Part shown: one piece after another, positions 6,834 to 15,323 of the stretch
Layout: every line of letters starts with the position of its first letter
How positions within the stretch are numbered: the first letter of the stretch is position 1
Source of the DNA: Actinomycetes bacterium
GTDB lineage: Bacteria; Actinomycetota; Actinomycetes; Actinomycetales; Microbacteriaceae
Reading direction: 5' to 3'
Assembly: GCA_030425055.1 (NCBI GenBank)
Contig: JAUHVN010000015.1
Coordinates: forward strand, 1 to 20,644
Length of the DNA: 20,644 bases
Translations under genes and position numbers: made by a program
Notes under the pieces: model-generated
What the model was told of the DNA's origin: nothing
Database searches by the model: none
The model's input: only the letters and a program-made list of their open reading frames with translations

Positions 6834-7619
6834 GTGACGAACTCCGGCATCCTCCCGCATCGCACCACCCGTCTTGTCGCCGTGCTCGCCGCCGCTCTTC
6901 TCGCGGCCGTCGCACTGCTGCTTCCCGCCTCCCCCGCGTTCGCGCACGACGAGCTGATCGGCTCGTCGCCCGCGGCCGACTCGACCGTCGACGAACTGCC
7001 CGCCGAGCTGACGCTCACCTTCAGCGGCCTGATCTCCACCGAAGACGGAGCATCCGAAGTCGAGGTGACGGATGCCGCGGGCACATCGCTCACGACAGGA
7101 GACCTGTCGGTGCAGGACAACGTGCTCACGCAGCCGCTCGCGGGCACGGCCTCGGGCGCGGTGACCGTGCTGTGGAAGGTCGTCTCCTCCGACGGCCACC
7201 CGATCTCGGGCGACTTCGAGTTCACCGTCGACGGTGCCGCGCCGACGCCGAGTCCCACCGAGACGACCGAGCCCACCGAGAGTCCCGAGCCGACGCCCAC
7301 CGAGACGGTCGAGCCGACTCCGACCGCGACGCCGGTGCCCGCCGGCGGCGACGGTAACGCGTGGTGGCCGTGGGCGCTCGCGATCATCGGCGCGCTCGCC
7401 CTTGCGGGTGGCGTGACCTACCTCATGGTGTCGCGCTCGAACCGCGAGAAGGCGCTCGCGCAGTCCAGCGACTACGACCGCGGAGCGACGGCCGGCAGCG
7501 GCACCGTCGCGGGCGTCGCCGACGCCGACGGCGCGGGTTCCGAAGCGGGTTCGGGACCGGCATCCGACGGGGGTTCAGGACCCGCCTCCGGCGGATCCGA
7601 GCCCGGCACCGGGCGATAG
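6834..7619 (+). CDS. copC: CopC-domain copper-binding surface protein
   Basis: 261-aa exported copper-binding protein. A signal peptide (residues 1-37, hydrophobic LVAVLAAALLAAVALLLPA, cleavage after PAFA) exposes a mature N-terminal His (H38), the first ligand of the CopC histidine brace. The other expected ligands are in SSDGHPISGDFEF near residue 122 (Asp-Gly-His). The beta-sandwich spans about 38-134. A Pro/Thr/Glu-rich spacer (about 136-170) follows, then a membrane helix (WWPWALAIIGALALAGGVTY), a basic stop-transfer SRSNREK, and an unusual 60-residue Gly/Ser/Ala-rich tail predicted inside the cell. No CopD domain is fused. Divergent from the copper-storage-like gene (110 bp to its chosen ATG), suggesting a shared copper role. 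The stop codon TAG forms the first half of the lpd -10 box. Confidence 0.9.
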   Translation: MTNSGILPHRTTRLVAVLAAALLAAVALLLPASPAFAHDELIGSSPAADSTVDELPAELTLTFSGLISTEDGASEVEVTDAAGTSLTTGDLSVQDNVLTQPLAGTASGAVTVLWKVVSSDGHPISGDFEFTVDGAAPTPSPTETTEPTESPEPTPTETVEPTPTATPVPAGGDGNAWWPWALAIIGALALAGGVTYLMVSRSNREKALAQSSDYDRGATAGSGTVAGVADADGAGSEAGSGPASDGGSGPASGGSEPGTGR

Positions 7620-7622
7620 GCT
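7617..7622 (+). promoter_or_regulatory. Predicted -10 box of lpd overlapping the copC stop
   Basis: TAGGCT, whose first three bases are the TAG stop codon of copC. The lpd ATG follows after 7 nt, again a leaderless arrangement. Confidence 0.5.
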
Positions 7623-7629
7623 GGGAGTC

Positions 7630-9030
7630 ATGCCTCACTACGACGTCGTCATCCTCGGCGCGGGCCCCGGCGGGTACGTCGCGGCCGTCCGTGCCGCCCA
7701 GCTCGGCCAGTCGGTCGCCATCATCGAAGAGAAGTACTGGGGCGGTGTCTGCCTCAACGTCGGCTGCATCCCCTCGAAGGCGCTGCTGAAGAACGCCGAC
7801 CTCGCCCACCAGGTGCTGCACAAGGCCGATCTGTTCGGCATCTCGGGCGACGTGTCGTTCGACTTCGGCGTCGCGTGGGACCGCAGCCGCAAGGTGGCCG
7901 AGACGCACGTCAAGGGCATCCACTACCTGATGAAGAAGAACAAGGTGACCGAGTACGACGGTCGCGGTTCGTTCGTCGATGCGAACACCATCGAGGTGAA
8001 GAAGTCGGACGGCGCGACCGAGACCGTCACGTTCGACAACGCGATCATCGCGACCGGCTCGAAGGTGCGGATGCTTCCGGGCGTGACCGCCGGCGGCAAC
8101 ATCGTCACCTACGAGGAGCAGATCCTCGCGCGCGACCTGCCCGGCTCGATCGTCATCGTCGGTGCCGGTGCGATCGGCATGGAGTTCGCGTTCGTCATGA
8201 CGAACTACGGCGTCAAGGTCACGATCATCGAGTTCCTCGACCGGGCGCTGCCCAACGAGGACGAAGAGGTCTCGAAGGAGATCGCGCGCCAGTACAAGAA
8301 GTACGGCGTCGACATCCTCACCTCGACCAAGGTCGAGACCGTCACCGACTCGGGCGACAAGGTCACGGTGACCTACTCCCCCGCCGGCGGCGGCGAGTCG
8401 CAGTCGATCGAGGCCGACAAGGTCATGATGTCGATCGGCTTCGCCCCGAACGTCGAGGGCTTCGGTCTCGAGAACACCGGCGTGAAGGTGAGCGACCGCG
8501 GCGCGATCGAGATCGACGACCTCATGCGCACGTCGGTGCCGCACATCTACGCGATCGGCGACGTGACCGCGAAGCTGCAGCTGGCCCACGTGGCCGAGGC
8601 GCAGGGCGTCGTGGCCGCCGAGACGATCGGCGGAGCCGAGACGATGCCGCTGGGCGACTACCGCATGATGCCGCGCGCGACGTTCTGCTCGCCGCAGGTG
8701 GCCTCGTTCGGGCTGACCGAGGCGCAGGCCCGCGAGGCCGGCTACGACGTCAAGGTCGCGAAGTTCCCGTTCTCGGCGAACGGCAAGGCGAACGGCCTGG
8801 GCGAGCCCGTCGGCTTCGTCAAGCTGATCGCCGACGGCGAGCACCTCGAGCTGCTGGGCGGGCACCTCATCGGCCCCGACGTGTCGGAGCTGCTGCCCGA
8901 GCTCACCCTCGCCCAGAAGTGGGACCTCACCGCCCTCGAGGCGGCCCGCAACGTGCACACCCACCCGACGCTGTCGGAGGCGCTGCAGGAGGGCTTCCAC
9001 GGCCTCGTCGGTCACATGATCAATCTTTGA
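7630..9030 (+). CDS. lpdA: Dihydrolipoyl dehydrogenase (E3)
   Basis: 466-aa FAD flavoprotein that reoxidises dihydrolipoamide with NAD+. It is the shared E3 subunit of pyruvate and 2-oxoglutarate dehydrogenase complexes. The FAD-binding motif VVILGAGPGGYVAA is at 6-19. The redox disulfide is GGVCLNVGCIPSK with Cys41 and Cys46. The NAD-binding motif VGAGAIGMEF is near 178. The second FAD motif is IYAIGDVTAKLQLAH near 310. The C-terminal catalytic pair is His445/Glu450 in HTHPTLSE. Full length and all catalytic residues are present. No E1 or E2 gene is adjacent, so it is a stand-alone E3. Ends before a repeat-filled gap. The distinction from mycothione or mercuric reductase rests on the LNVGC spacing and the HPTLSE ending typical of Lpd. 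Confidence 0.96.
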   Translation: MPHYDVVILGAGPGGYVAAVRAAQLGQSVAIIEEKYWGGVCLNVGCIPSKALLKNADLAHQVLHKADLFGISGDVSFDFGVAWDRSRKVAETHVKGIHYLMKKNKVTEYDGRGSFVDANTIEVKKSDGATETVTFDNAIIATGSKVRMLPGVTAGGNIVTYEEQILARDLPGSIVIVGAGAIGMEFAFVMTNYGVKVTIIEFLDRALPNEDEEVSKEIARQYKKYGVDILTSTKVETVTDSGDKVTVTYSPAGGGESQSIEADKVMMSIGFAPNVEGFGLENTGVKVSDRGAIEIDDLMRTSVPHIYAIGDVTAKLQLAHVAEAQGVVAAETIGGAETMPLGDYRMMPRATFCSPQVASFGLTEAQAREAGYDVKVAKFPFSANGKANGLGEPVGFVKLIADGEHLELLGGHLIGPDVSELLPELTLAQKWDLTALEAARNVHTHPTLSEALQEGFHGLVGHMINL

Positions 9031-9041
9031 CGCGACCCGGA

Positions 9042-9064
9042 GCAATGCCGCGCAGCGGCGTTGA
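9042..9064 (+). repeat. 23-bp repeat word, copy 2
   Basis: Identical to 6226-6248 but here in the non-coding gap after lpd. The gap 9031-9348 (318 bp) holds no gene. It consists of this word, two REP-like units, a long inverted repeat and a three-unit direct repeat. Confidence 0.85.
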
Positions 9065-9084
9065 TGCGTCGCGGGTCAGATCGC

Positions 9085-9118
9085 CCTTCGATACACGCGC
9101 TGACGCGCGCACTCAGGA
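9085..9118 (-). repeat. REP-like palindrome, inverted copy
   Basis: Contains TCGATACACGCGCT and GCGCGCACTC, the reverse complement of the unit at 6265-6298 with a one-base length change in the loop. It follows the 23-bp word by 20 nt (16 nt in the first copy). Confidence 0.7.
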
Positions 9119-9119
9119 A

Positions 9120-9152
9120 CCGTGCCGCGCAGCGGGCGTATCGAGATCTCCC
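9120..9152 (+). repeat. REP-like unit, degenerate
   Basis: Has the core CCGCGCAGCGGG and the end CGTATCGAGATCTC, close to the family end TATCGAGACC. The left end is truncated. Confidence 0.55.
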
Positions 9153-9187
9153 CGGCCTGTCTCAGACCGCGACTGCGCCTGTTCCGT

Positions 9188-9238
9188 GCGACTGCGCCTC
9201 ATATGCGGGTAGCAGATGCACGAAAGAGGCGCAGTCGC
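9188..9238. repeat. Inverted repeat with 13-bp perfect arms
   Basis: GCGACTGCGCCTC (9188-9200) pairs perfectly with GAGGCGCAGTCGC (9226-9238) around a 25-nt loop. A partial third copy of the left arm, GCGACTGCGCCT, lies at 9169-9180. Possible terminator for lpd or a mobile palindromic repeat. Confidence 0.7.
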
Positions 9239-9255
9239 GCGAGGGGTCGCGCGTG

Positions 9256-9343
9256 CAGGTCGCTGCGCGAGCGCAGCCCCACCCAGGTCGCTGAGCGAGC
9301 GCAGCCGCACCCCAGGTCGCTGAGCGAGCGCAGCGAGACGAAG
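9256..9343 (+). repeat. Three direct repeats of a GGTCGCTGAGCGAGCGCAGC unit
   Basis: The 22-bp word CAGGTCGCTG(A/C)GCGAGCGCAGC occurs at 9256-9277, 9284-9305 and 9313-9334, period 28-29 bp. The last copy continues into GAGACGAAG. Each copy contains the small palindrome GCT-GAGCGAGC-GC. The array ends 5 bp from the stop of the CYTH gene. Confidence 0.75.
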
Positions 9344-9348
9344 TGCGC

Positions 9349-9996
9349 TCAGTACCCCAGCGCGCGCCCGAGCTTCGAGAGGGATGCCGCGGGCCGGCCG
9401 CCCACGGCCGCCACGGCATCGGCGGCCGCGGTGAACAGCGCGGCACGCCCGGATGCGTCGTCGGGCGCGGCGGGGCCGAGCTCGAGCTCCCACTCGCGCC
9501 ACGCACGCTCGATTCCGGTGCGCACATCGATCGCGGTGACATGGTCGTCGACGAACTCGGCGACCAGCACCCCCGCGGCGTCCCGCAGCGCGAACGCCGT
9601 GCGGTGGTTGCGAATACGGGCGATGTCGCCGAAGGCGGCATCCGTCACATGCGAGACGGCGGCGCGGACGGCCTCGGGCACGTCCTCGTCCTCAGGACCG
9701 AGCGGCCAGCCGAGCTCGACGCGGGCACCGTCGATGCGGGGCCCCTTGATGTGCCAGCCCTCGTCGGGCCCGCCGCGACGGCGGCGCAGCGCGTACCCCG
9801 CGTAGCCGAGTGTGAGCTCGGGGGTGTCGAGGTAGCGGGCGTCGAGCTCGCGCAGCTCGCCGTCGTCGACGGACGCGACCCCCGGCATCCCCGACCAGTC
9901 GGGCAGCGGGGTGTCGGCGTCGACGTCGAACTTCAGCTCGATCTCGACCGAGCGCACCGGCTCGGTGCCGGATGCCTCAGAGGAGTCGGACGCCAC
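9349..9996 (-). CDS. CYTH-domain protein
   Basis: 215 aa. The N-terminus holds the defining CYTH signature ExExK as EIELK (Glu18, Glu20, Lys22), followed by beta-strand-rich segments such as LDARYLDTPELTLGYAGYALRRRRGG and WHIKGPRIDG with the Arg/Lys pairs expected to line the tunnel that binds triphosphates and divalent metal. Family members include adenylate cyclase 2, thiamine triphosphatase and inorganic triphosphatase. The substrate here cannot be read from sequence. There is no CHAD domain, so it is a stand-alone CYTH. The GTG start is directly adjacent to the TGA of the upstream small gene (no gap), pointing to translational coupling. The first 16 residues are acidic and probably disordered. 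Cytosolic. Confidence 0.85.
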   Translation of the reverse strand: MASDSSEASGTEPVRSVEIELKFDVDADTPLPDWSGMPGVASVDDGELRELDARYLDTPELTLGYAGYALRRRRGGPDEGWHIKGPRIDGARVELGWPLGPEDEDVPEAVRAAVSHVTDAAFGDIARIRNHRTAFALRDAAGVLVAEFVDDHVTAIDVRTGIERAWREWELELGPAAPDDASGRAALFTAAADAVAAVGGRPAASLSKLGRALGY

Positions 9997-10224
9997 TCAG
10001 TCGTCCCGGCCGTCGGGGTTCGGGTTGATGTCCTCGGTCGCCTCGAGGTAGACGAAGCGGTTCTCGGTCGGTCCGTCGTGATCGCCGGTGTGGATCGCCT
10101 CGCCGGCGCGCTCGTAGACGAGCTGTCCTTCGCCGTAGGGGACGATGAGCCGGTCTTCGACGCCGTCTTCGAGGGGCAGGACCTGCCCGTCGAGCGGGCC
10201 TCCCTGCAGTCGTGCAATGGCCAT
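9997..10224 (-). CDS. Small conserved hypothetical protein upstream of the CYTH gene
   Basis: 75 aa, cytosolic and acidic. It begins MAIARLQGGPLDGQVLPLED, and the GGPLDGQ turn followed by a strand-rich core (DRLIVPYGEGQLVYER) is a pattern I associate with small actinobacterial proteins of unknown function. No catalytic motif is visible. The ATG at 10224 is chosen because GGAGG lies 5 nt upstream and a -10 box TAGGCT at 10242-10247 precedes it. Longer in-frame starts would run through that promoter. First gene of a two-gene unit with the CYTH gene, whose GTG follows its stop without a gap. Confidence 0.75.
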   Translation of the reverse strand: MAIARLQGGPLDGQVLPLEDGVEDRLIVPYGEGQLVYERAGEAIHTGDHDGPTENRFVYLEATEDINPNPDGRDD

Positions 10225-10241
10225 GTGAACCTCCGAAACAG

Positions 10242-10247
10242 AGCCTA
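10242..10247 (-). promoter_or_regulatory. Predicted -10 box of the small gene-CYTH unit
   Basis: TAGGCT on the minus strand with a leader of about 11 nt that carries GGAGG. It is 44 bp from the divergent -10 box at 10292-10297. Confidence 0.5.
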
Positions 10248-10291
10248 GTCCGGCTGTGGACACGCGGACGGGAGGCACTGCGGCATCCGGG

Positions 10292-10297
10292 TATCCT
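10292..10297 (+). promoter_or_regulatory. Predicted -10 box of the amidotransferase gene
   Basis: TATCCT followed by 6 nt and GTG, consistent with a leaderless transcript. This placement is the main reason for choosing the GTG at 10304 over the ATG at 10256. Confidence 0.5.
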
Positions 10298-10303
10298 CGA
10301 TCC

Positions 10304-11035
10304 GTGAAGCCGTTCGTCCTCCTCGCCACGCGCGCCGAAGACGTCCCGGCCGACGAGGAGTACCAGCTCTTCCTGCGCTACAGCGGACTCGAGCCCGACC
10401 AGCTGCGGCGCGTGCGCCTCGAGGCCGGTCCGATGCCCGAGCTCGACCTCGATGAGCTGTCGGGGATCTTCGTCGGCGGTGGTCCGTTCAACGCGTCCGA
10501 TCCCGCCGAGAAGAAGTCGGCCGTGCAGCACCGGGTCGAGGCCGAGTTCGCCGACCTGCTCGACCGCGTGGTGGCGCGCGATTTCCCGTTCCTGGGCGCC
10601 TGCTACGGCGTCGGCACCCTCGGTGCGCACCAGGGCGCCCGCATCGACTCGACCTACCGCGAGCCGATCAGCGTCGTGCCGGTGACGCTGAGCGATGCGG
10701 CGGCATCCGACCCGCTGCTGGCCGGGATGCCGCAGACCTTCGGCGCCTTCGTCGGCCACAAAGAGGCGATCTCGCAGCTGCCGCCGTCGGCGACGCTGCT
10801 GGCGTCGTCGCCCGGATGCCCGGTGCAGATGTTCCGCGTGGGCGGCAACGTGTACGCGACCCAGTTCCACCCCGAACTCGACGTGGACGGCATCACCACC
10901 CGCATCCATGCCTATGCCGACCACGGGTACTTCGCCGCCGACGAGCTCGAGCTGACCCTCGCCGCCGTCCGGGCGGCGCCGGTGGCCCACACCGGCGGCA
11001 TCCTGCGCCGTTTCGTCGAGCGCTACGCCCGGTAG
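10304..11035 (+). CDS. Class I glutamine amidotransferase-like protein
   Basis: 243-aa single-domain protein of the GuaA-N/GATase1 fold. The nucleophile elbow GACYGVG has Cys100 and the catalytic His/Glu pair lies in TQFHPELD (His189, Glu191), so the triad is intact. GATase1 enzymes release ammonia from glutamine for a partner synthase or act as gamma-glutamyl hydrolases or peptidases. No synthase domain or neighbour is present, and proteins of this kind are often annotated as 'glutamine amidotransferase' or GMP-synthase-like. The product is therefore uncertain. The start at GTG 10304 begins with VKPFVLLATRAED, the first conserved strand, just after the -10 box. Divergent from the CYTH unit. 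Its 3' end faces the triple inverted-repeat array. Confidence 0.85.
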   Translation: MKPFVLLATRAEDVPADEEYQLFLRYSGLEPDQLRRVRLEAGPMPELDLDELSGIFVGGGPFNASDPAEKKSAVQHRVEAEFADLLDRVVARDFPFLGACYGVGTLGAHQGARIDSTYREPISVVPVTLSDAAASDPLLAGMPQTFGAFVGHKEAISQLPPSATLLASSPGCPVQMFRVGGNVYATQFHPELDVDGITTRIHAYADHGYFAADELELTLAAVRAAPVAHTGGILRRFVERYAR

Positions 11036-11048
11036 CCGCCCTCGGCGC

Positions 11049-11134
11049 GTGCCCAACTCCTGAGATTCGGGCCGCCCATCGCCCGGAATCCACCTGAACG
11101 GCGTCGAACCCGCGGAAACTCAGGAGTTCGGCAC
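11049..11134. repeat. Long inverted repeat A
   Basis: Arms GTGCCCAACTCCTGAG (11049-11064) and CTCAGGAGTTCGGCAC (11119-11134) pair at 15 of 16 positions around a 54-nt loop, which contains a smaller inverted repeat (ATTCGGGC / GCCCGGAAT). First of three consecutive units filling the gene-free gap 11036-11343 (308 bp). Confidence 0.85.
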
Positions 11135-11144
11135 GTCTCGCTCC

Positions 11145-11226
11145 GCCGAACTCCTCCAATCGGGACCGCAACCGGCCGAAACCGGCCTCGAACGGCCCCC
11201 AACCACCTGGATTGGAGGAGTTAGGC
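11145..11226. repeat. Long inverted repeat B
   Basis: Arms GCCGAACTCCTCCAAT (11145-11160) and ATTGGAGGAGTTAGGC (11211-11226) pair at 15 of 16 positions around a 50-nt loop. It shares the AACTCC core with A and C, but its inner arm sequence is its own. Confidence 0.85.
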
Positions 11227-11233
11227 CGGATGC

Positions 11234-11325
11234 CGCGTGCAGAACTCCACGGATCCACGCCCGACACCGGGCCAAAAGGCCGCTGAGAGGCCCCGCCAGC
11301 CCGGATCCGTGGAGTTCTGCACGCG
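11234..11325. repeat. Long inverted repeat C
   Basis: Arms at 11234-11256 and 11303-11325 are perfectly complementary over 23 bp (core CAGAACTCCACGGATCC) around a 46-nt loop that holds GGCC-AAAA-GGCC. It ends 18 bp from the glgP stop and could terminate both the rightward amidotransferase transcript and the leftward glgP transcript. Confidence 0.9.
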
Positions 11326-11343
11326 CTGCGCGCGCGACCCCGC

Positions 11344-13869
<2,526 letters not shown>

Positions 13870-13876
13870 GGGTACG

Positions 13877-13882
13877 AGCGTA
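13877..13882 (-). promoter_or_regulatory. Predicted -10 box of glgP
   Basis: TACGCT on the minus strand followed by 7 nt and GTG at 13869, matching the leaderless spacing seen at lpd, the antitoxin gene and the yihY-like gene. Confidence 0.4.
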
Positions 13883-13971
13883 CCGAGCCGCGAGCACACC
13901 TTTTGACCGCGGCGGGCACCCGGAACGAAGGATTTACAAGCGCGTCACGTACGACGGCGGCAGCGGGTCGC

Positions 13972-13977
13972 GACAAT
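13972..13977 (+). promoter_or_regulatory. Predicted -10 box of the DUF998-like gene
   Basis: GACAAT followed by 6 nt (GGTGAG) and the GTG start. The last five bases match the TANAAT consensus well. Confidence 0.35.
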
Positions 13978-13983
13978 GGTGAG

Positions 13984-14589
13984 GTGTCGAGCGGACGCCA
14001 CATCGTCGCCCGGATCGCGATGGCCCTCCTGGTCATCGCGATGCTGGCGGTCGCGCTCGCTCCGCTGGCGGTCGAGGGCTTCGATCCGGTGCGGCGCACT
14101 GTGAGCGAGTCGGCAGCCCAACAGACGAGCGGCGCCTGGCTCGGACGTCTCGGCCTTTTCCTGTCGGGCCTCGGGGTGCTCGGCGTCACGATCGCGCGGG
14201 CCCACGTGTGGCGGATCATCCCGACCATCTCGATCGCGCTGTTCGGCACGTTCTGGATGCTGACCGCCGTCTTCTCAACCGCGTCGTGGCGGGCGGATGC
14301 GCCGGTGGATCTCGCCGAGAGCACCACCCATTCCGTTTTCGCCTCGGCGATGGCCGTGATCGTCGTCGGCAGCCTCGTGTTGGGCCTCCGGCCGGCGACC
14401 GACGGCTACCCGACACTGATGTGGCGTGCCGTCACGCTGCTCTTCGCGGCCGCAGCGACGTTCCTCCCACTCGGAGCGGCCCTGGCGCCCGATATCGGCG
14501 GTCTCCTGCAGCGCCTGATGTTCCTCGTCGCCTACGTCTGGTTCCTCGGTGAGGCCATCCTGGCGGTGCGCGACCCTCGCGGGCCGTGA
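13984..14589 (+). CDS. DUF998-like integral membrane protein
   Basis: 201 aa with about six hydrophobic helices (IAMALLVIAMLAVALAPLAV; LGLFLSGLGVLGVTIA; IIPTISIALFGTFWMLTAVF; VFASAMAVIVVGSLVLGL; AVTLLFAAAATFLPLGAAL; LMFLVAYVWFLGEAIL). The order, the VRRTVSES segment after helix 1 and the conserved His in the TTHSVF turn resemble DUF998, a family of unknown function. No enzymatic motif can be named. The GTG start at 13984 lies 6 nt after a -10-like GACAAT. Divergent from glgP and convergent with tetR, with only 3 bp between the two stop codons, so the transcripts must overlap. Confidence 0.7.
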   Translation: MSSGRHIVARIAMALLVIAMLAVALAPLAVEGFDPVRRTVSESAAQQTSGAWLGRLGLFLSGLGVLGVTIARAHVWRIIPTISIALFGTFWMLTAVFSTASWRADAPVDLAESTTHSVFASAMAVIVVGSLVLGLRPATDGYPTLMWRAVTLLFAAAATFLPLGAALAPDIGGLLQRLMFLVAYVWFLGEAILAVRDPRGP

Positions 14590-14592
14590 GGA

Positions 14593-15210
14593 CTACGCGT
14601 CGGGGCGGCCGACCTCGCGGCGGAAGTCCTGCACCGCGACGTCGTCGCCCCCGATGGGCGGCCGCGGGTCGCCCTCGGGGCGGATCGCATCGAGCAGCAG
14701 GCTGCGCAACCGCGGCAGCACCATCGCGCGCGCCGGCTCGGGCAGGGTGACGAGCGAGCCGAGCATGGGCGCGATGAACGTGAGGTCGAGGGCTGAGACG
14801 TCCTCCCGCAGGGACCCCTCTTCGCGCGCACGCTGCACGTGTGCGAGCACGTTGCTCTCGACCGCCTGATCGGCGGGCACGAGGCGTCGGAAGCGCGCGA
14901 TCGCCGGGGCCGCCCAGGGGTTGTCGAGGTAGACCTTCGTCGCGCCGTCGATGTAGGTCATCAACGCATCCCAGCCGGTCGGAGCCTCGGCGGCCTCGGC
15001 TTCGAAGGCGCGCAGGGCGACCATGAGCCGCTCGCAGAGCGCGATGATGACGGCATCCCGATCTTCGAAGTGACGGTAGAGGGTGCCCACTCCGACGTCG
15101 GCCCGTTCGGCGATCAGATGCATCGGCGCCTCGATGCCCTCATCTGCGAAGAGGCGTGACGCCGCATCCAGCAGTTTCTCCCGGTTCGCTACAGCATCCG
15201 CTCTCATCAT
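14593..15210 (-). CDS. TetR-family transcriptional regulator
   Basis: 205-aa repressor-type DNA-binding protein. The N-terminal helix-turn-helix (about residues 8-52: NREKLLDAASRLFADEGIE, MHLIAERADVGVGTLYRHFEDRDAVI) is canonical TetR. The C-terminal ligand/dimer region is all-helical and gives no clue to the ligand. The ATG at 15210 (or the adjacent one at 15207) is 6 nt after TTATAG on the minus strand, so probably leaderless. A 20-bp palindrome (15264-15283) in its upstream region is the likely operator. Normally a TetR gene faces the gene it controls, but here the opposing strong promoter leads into no ORF. Confidence 0.9.
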   Translation of the reverse strand: MMRADAVANREKLLDAASRLFADEGIEAPMHLIAERADVGVGTLYRHFEDRDAVIIALCERLMVALRAFEAEAAEAPTGWDALMTYIDGATKVYLDNPWAAPAIARFRRLVPADQAVESNVLAHVQRAREEGSLREDVSALDLTFIAPMLGSLVTLPEPARAMVLPRLRSLLLDAIRPEGDPRPPIGGDDVAVQDFRREVGRPDA

Positions 15211-15215
15211 GACCC

Positions 15216-15222
15216 CCTATAA
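15216..15222 (-). promoter_or_regulatory. Predicted -10 box of tetR
   Basis: TTATAGG on the minus strand; the hexamer TTATAG leaves 6 nt and TATAGG 5 nt to the ATG. No good -35 is seen at 17 nt. Confidence 0.4.
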
Positions 15223-15263
15223 CCCGGACCGAAGTCCAGCGGCCACGATAGCCCGAATCAGCT

Positions 15264-15283
15264 TTCGGAAGTATTCCTCCGAA
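15264..15283. promoter_or_regulatory. 20-bp palindrome, candidate TetR operator
   Basis: TTCGGAAGTATTCCTCCGAA has 8-nt arms matching at 7 of 8 positions around TATT. It lies between the tetR start and a strong rightward promoter, ending 5 bp before that promoter's -35 box, which is a typical position for an autoregulating TetR repressor. Confidence 0.55.
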
Positions 15284-15288
15284 TGGGC

Positions 15289-15317
15289 TTCACAAACAGC
15301 CGAGCAGGCTCTATGAT
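15289..15317 (+). promoter_or_regulatory. Strong sigma-70-type promoter with no following gene
   Basis: TTCACA (15289-15294), an exact 17-nt spacer and TATGAT (15312-15317): five of six matches to consensus in each box. This is the best consensus promoter I found in the window. The expected start of transcription is near 15324. Confidence 0.6.
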
Positions 15318-15323
15318 GCGCGT

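Noticed and set aside
9061..9294. 77-codon ORF in the gap after lpd
   Set aside because: Made entirely of repeat sequence, with no ribosome site and no recognisable protein features.
9256..9343. CRISPR array
   Set aside because: Three 22-bp repeats with 6-7-bp non-variable spacing are direct repeats. There are no spacers and no cas genes.
10256..10303. N-terminal extension of the amidotransferase from ATG 10256
   Set aside because: It would run through the -10 box and encodes 16 residues (MDTRTGGTAAS...) without family similarity. The conserved protein begins at GTG 10304.
10225..10329. N-terminal extension of the 75-aa protein
   Set aside because: The extra residues would be translated from sequence holding the -10 box and ribosome site used by the shorter form.
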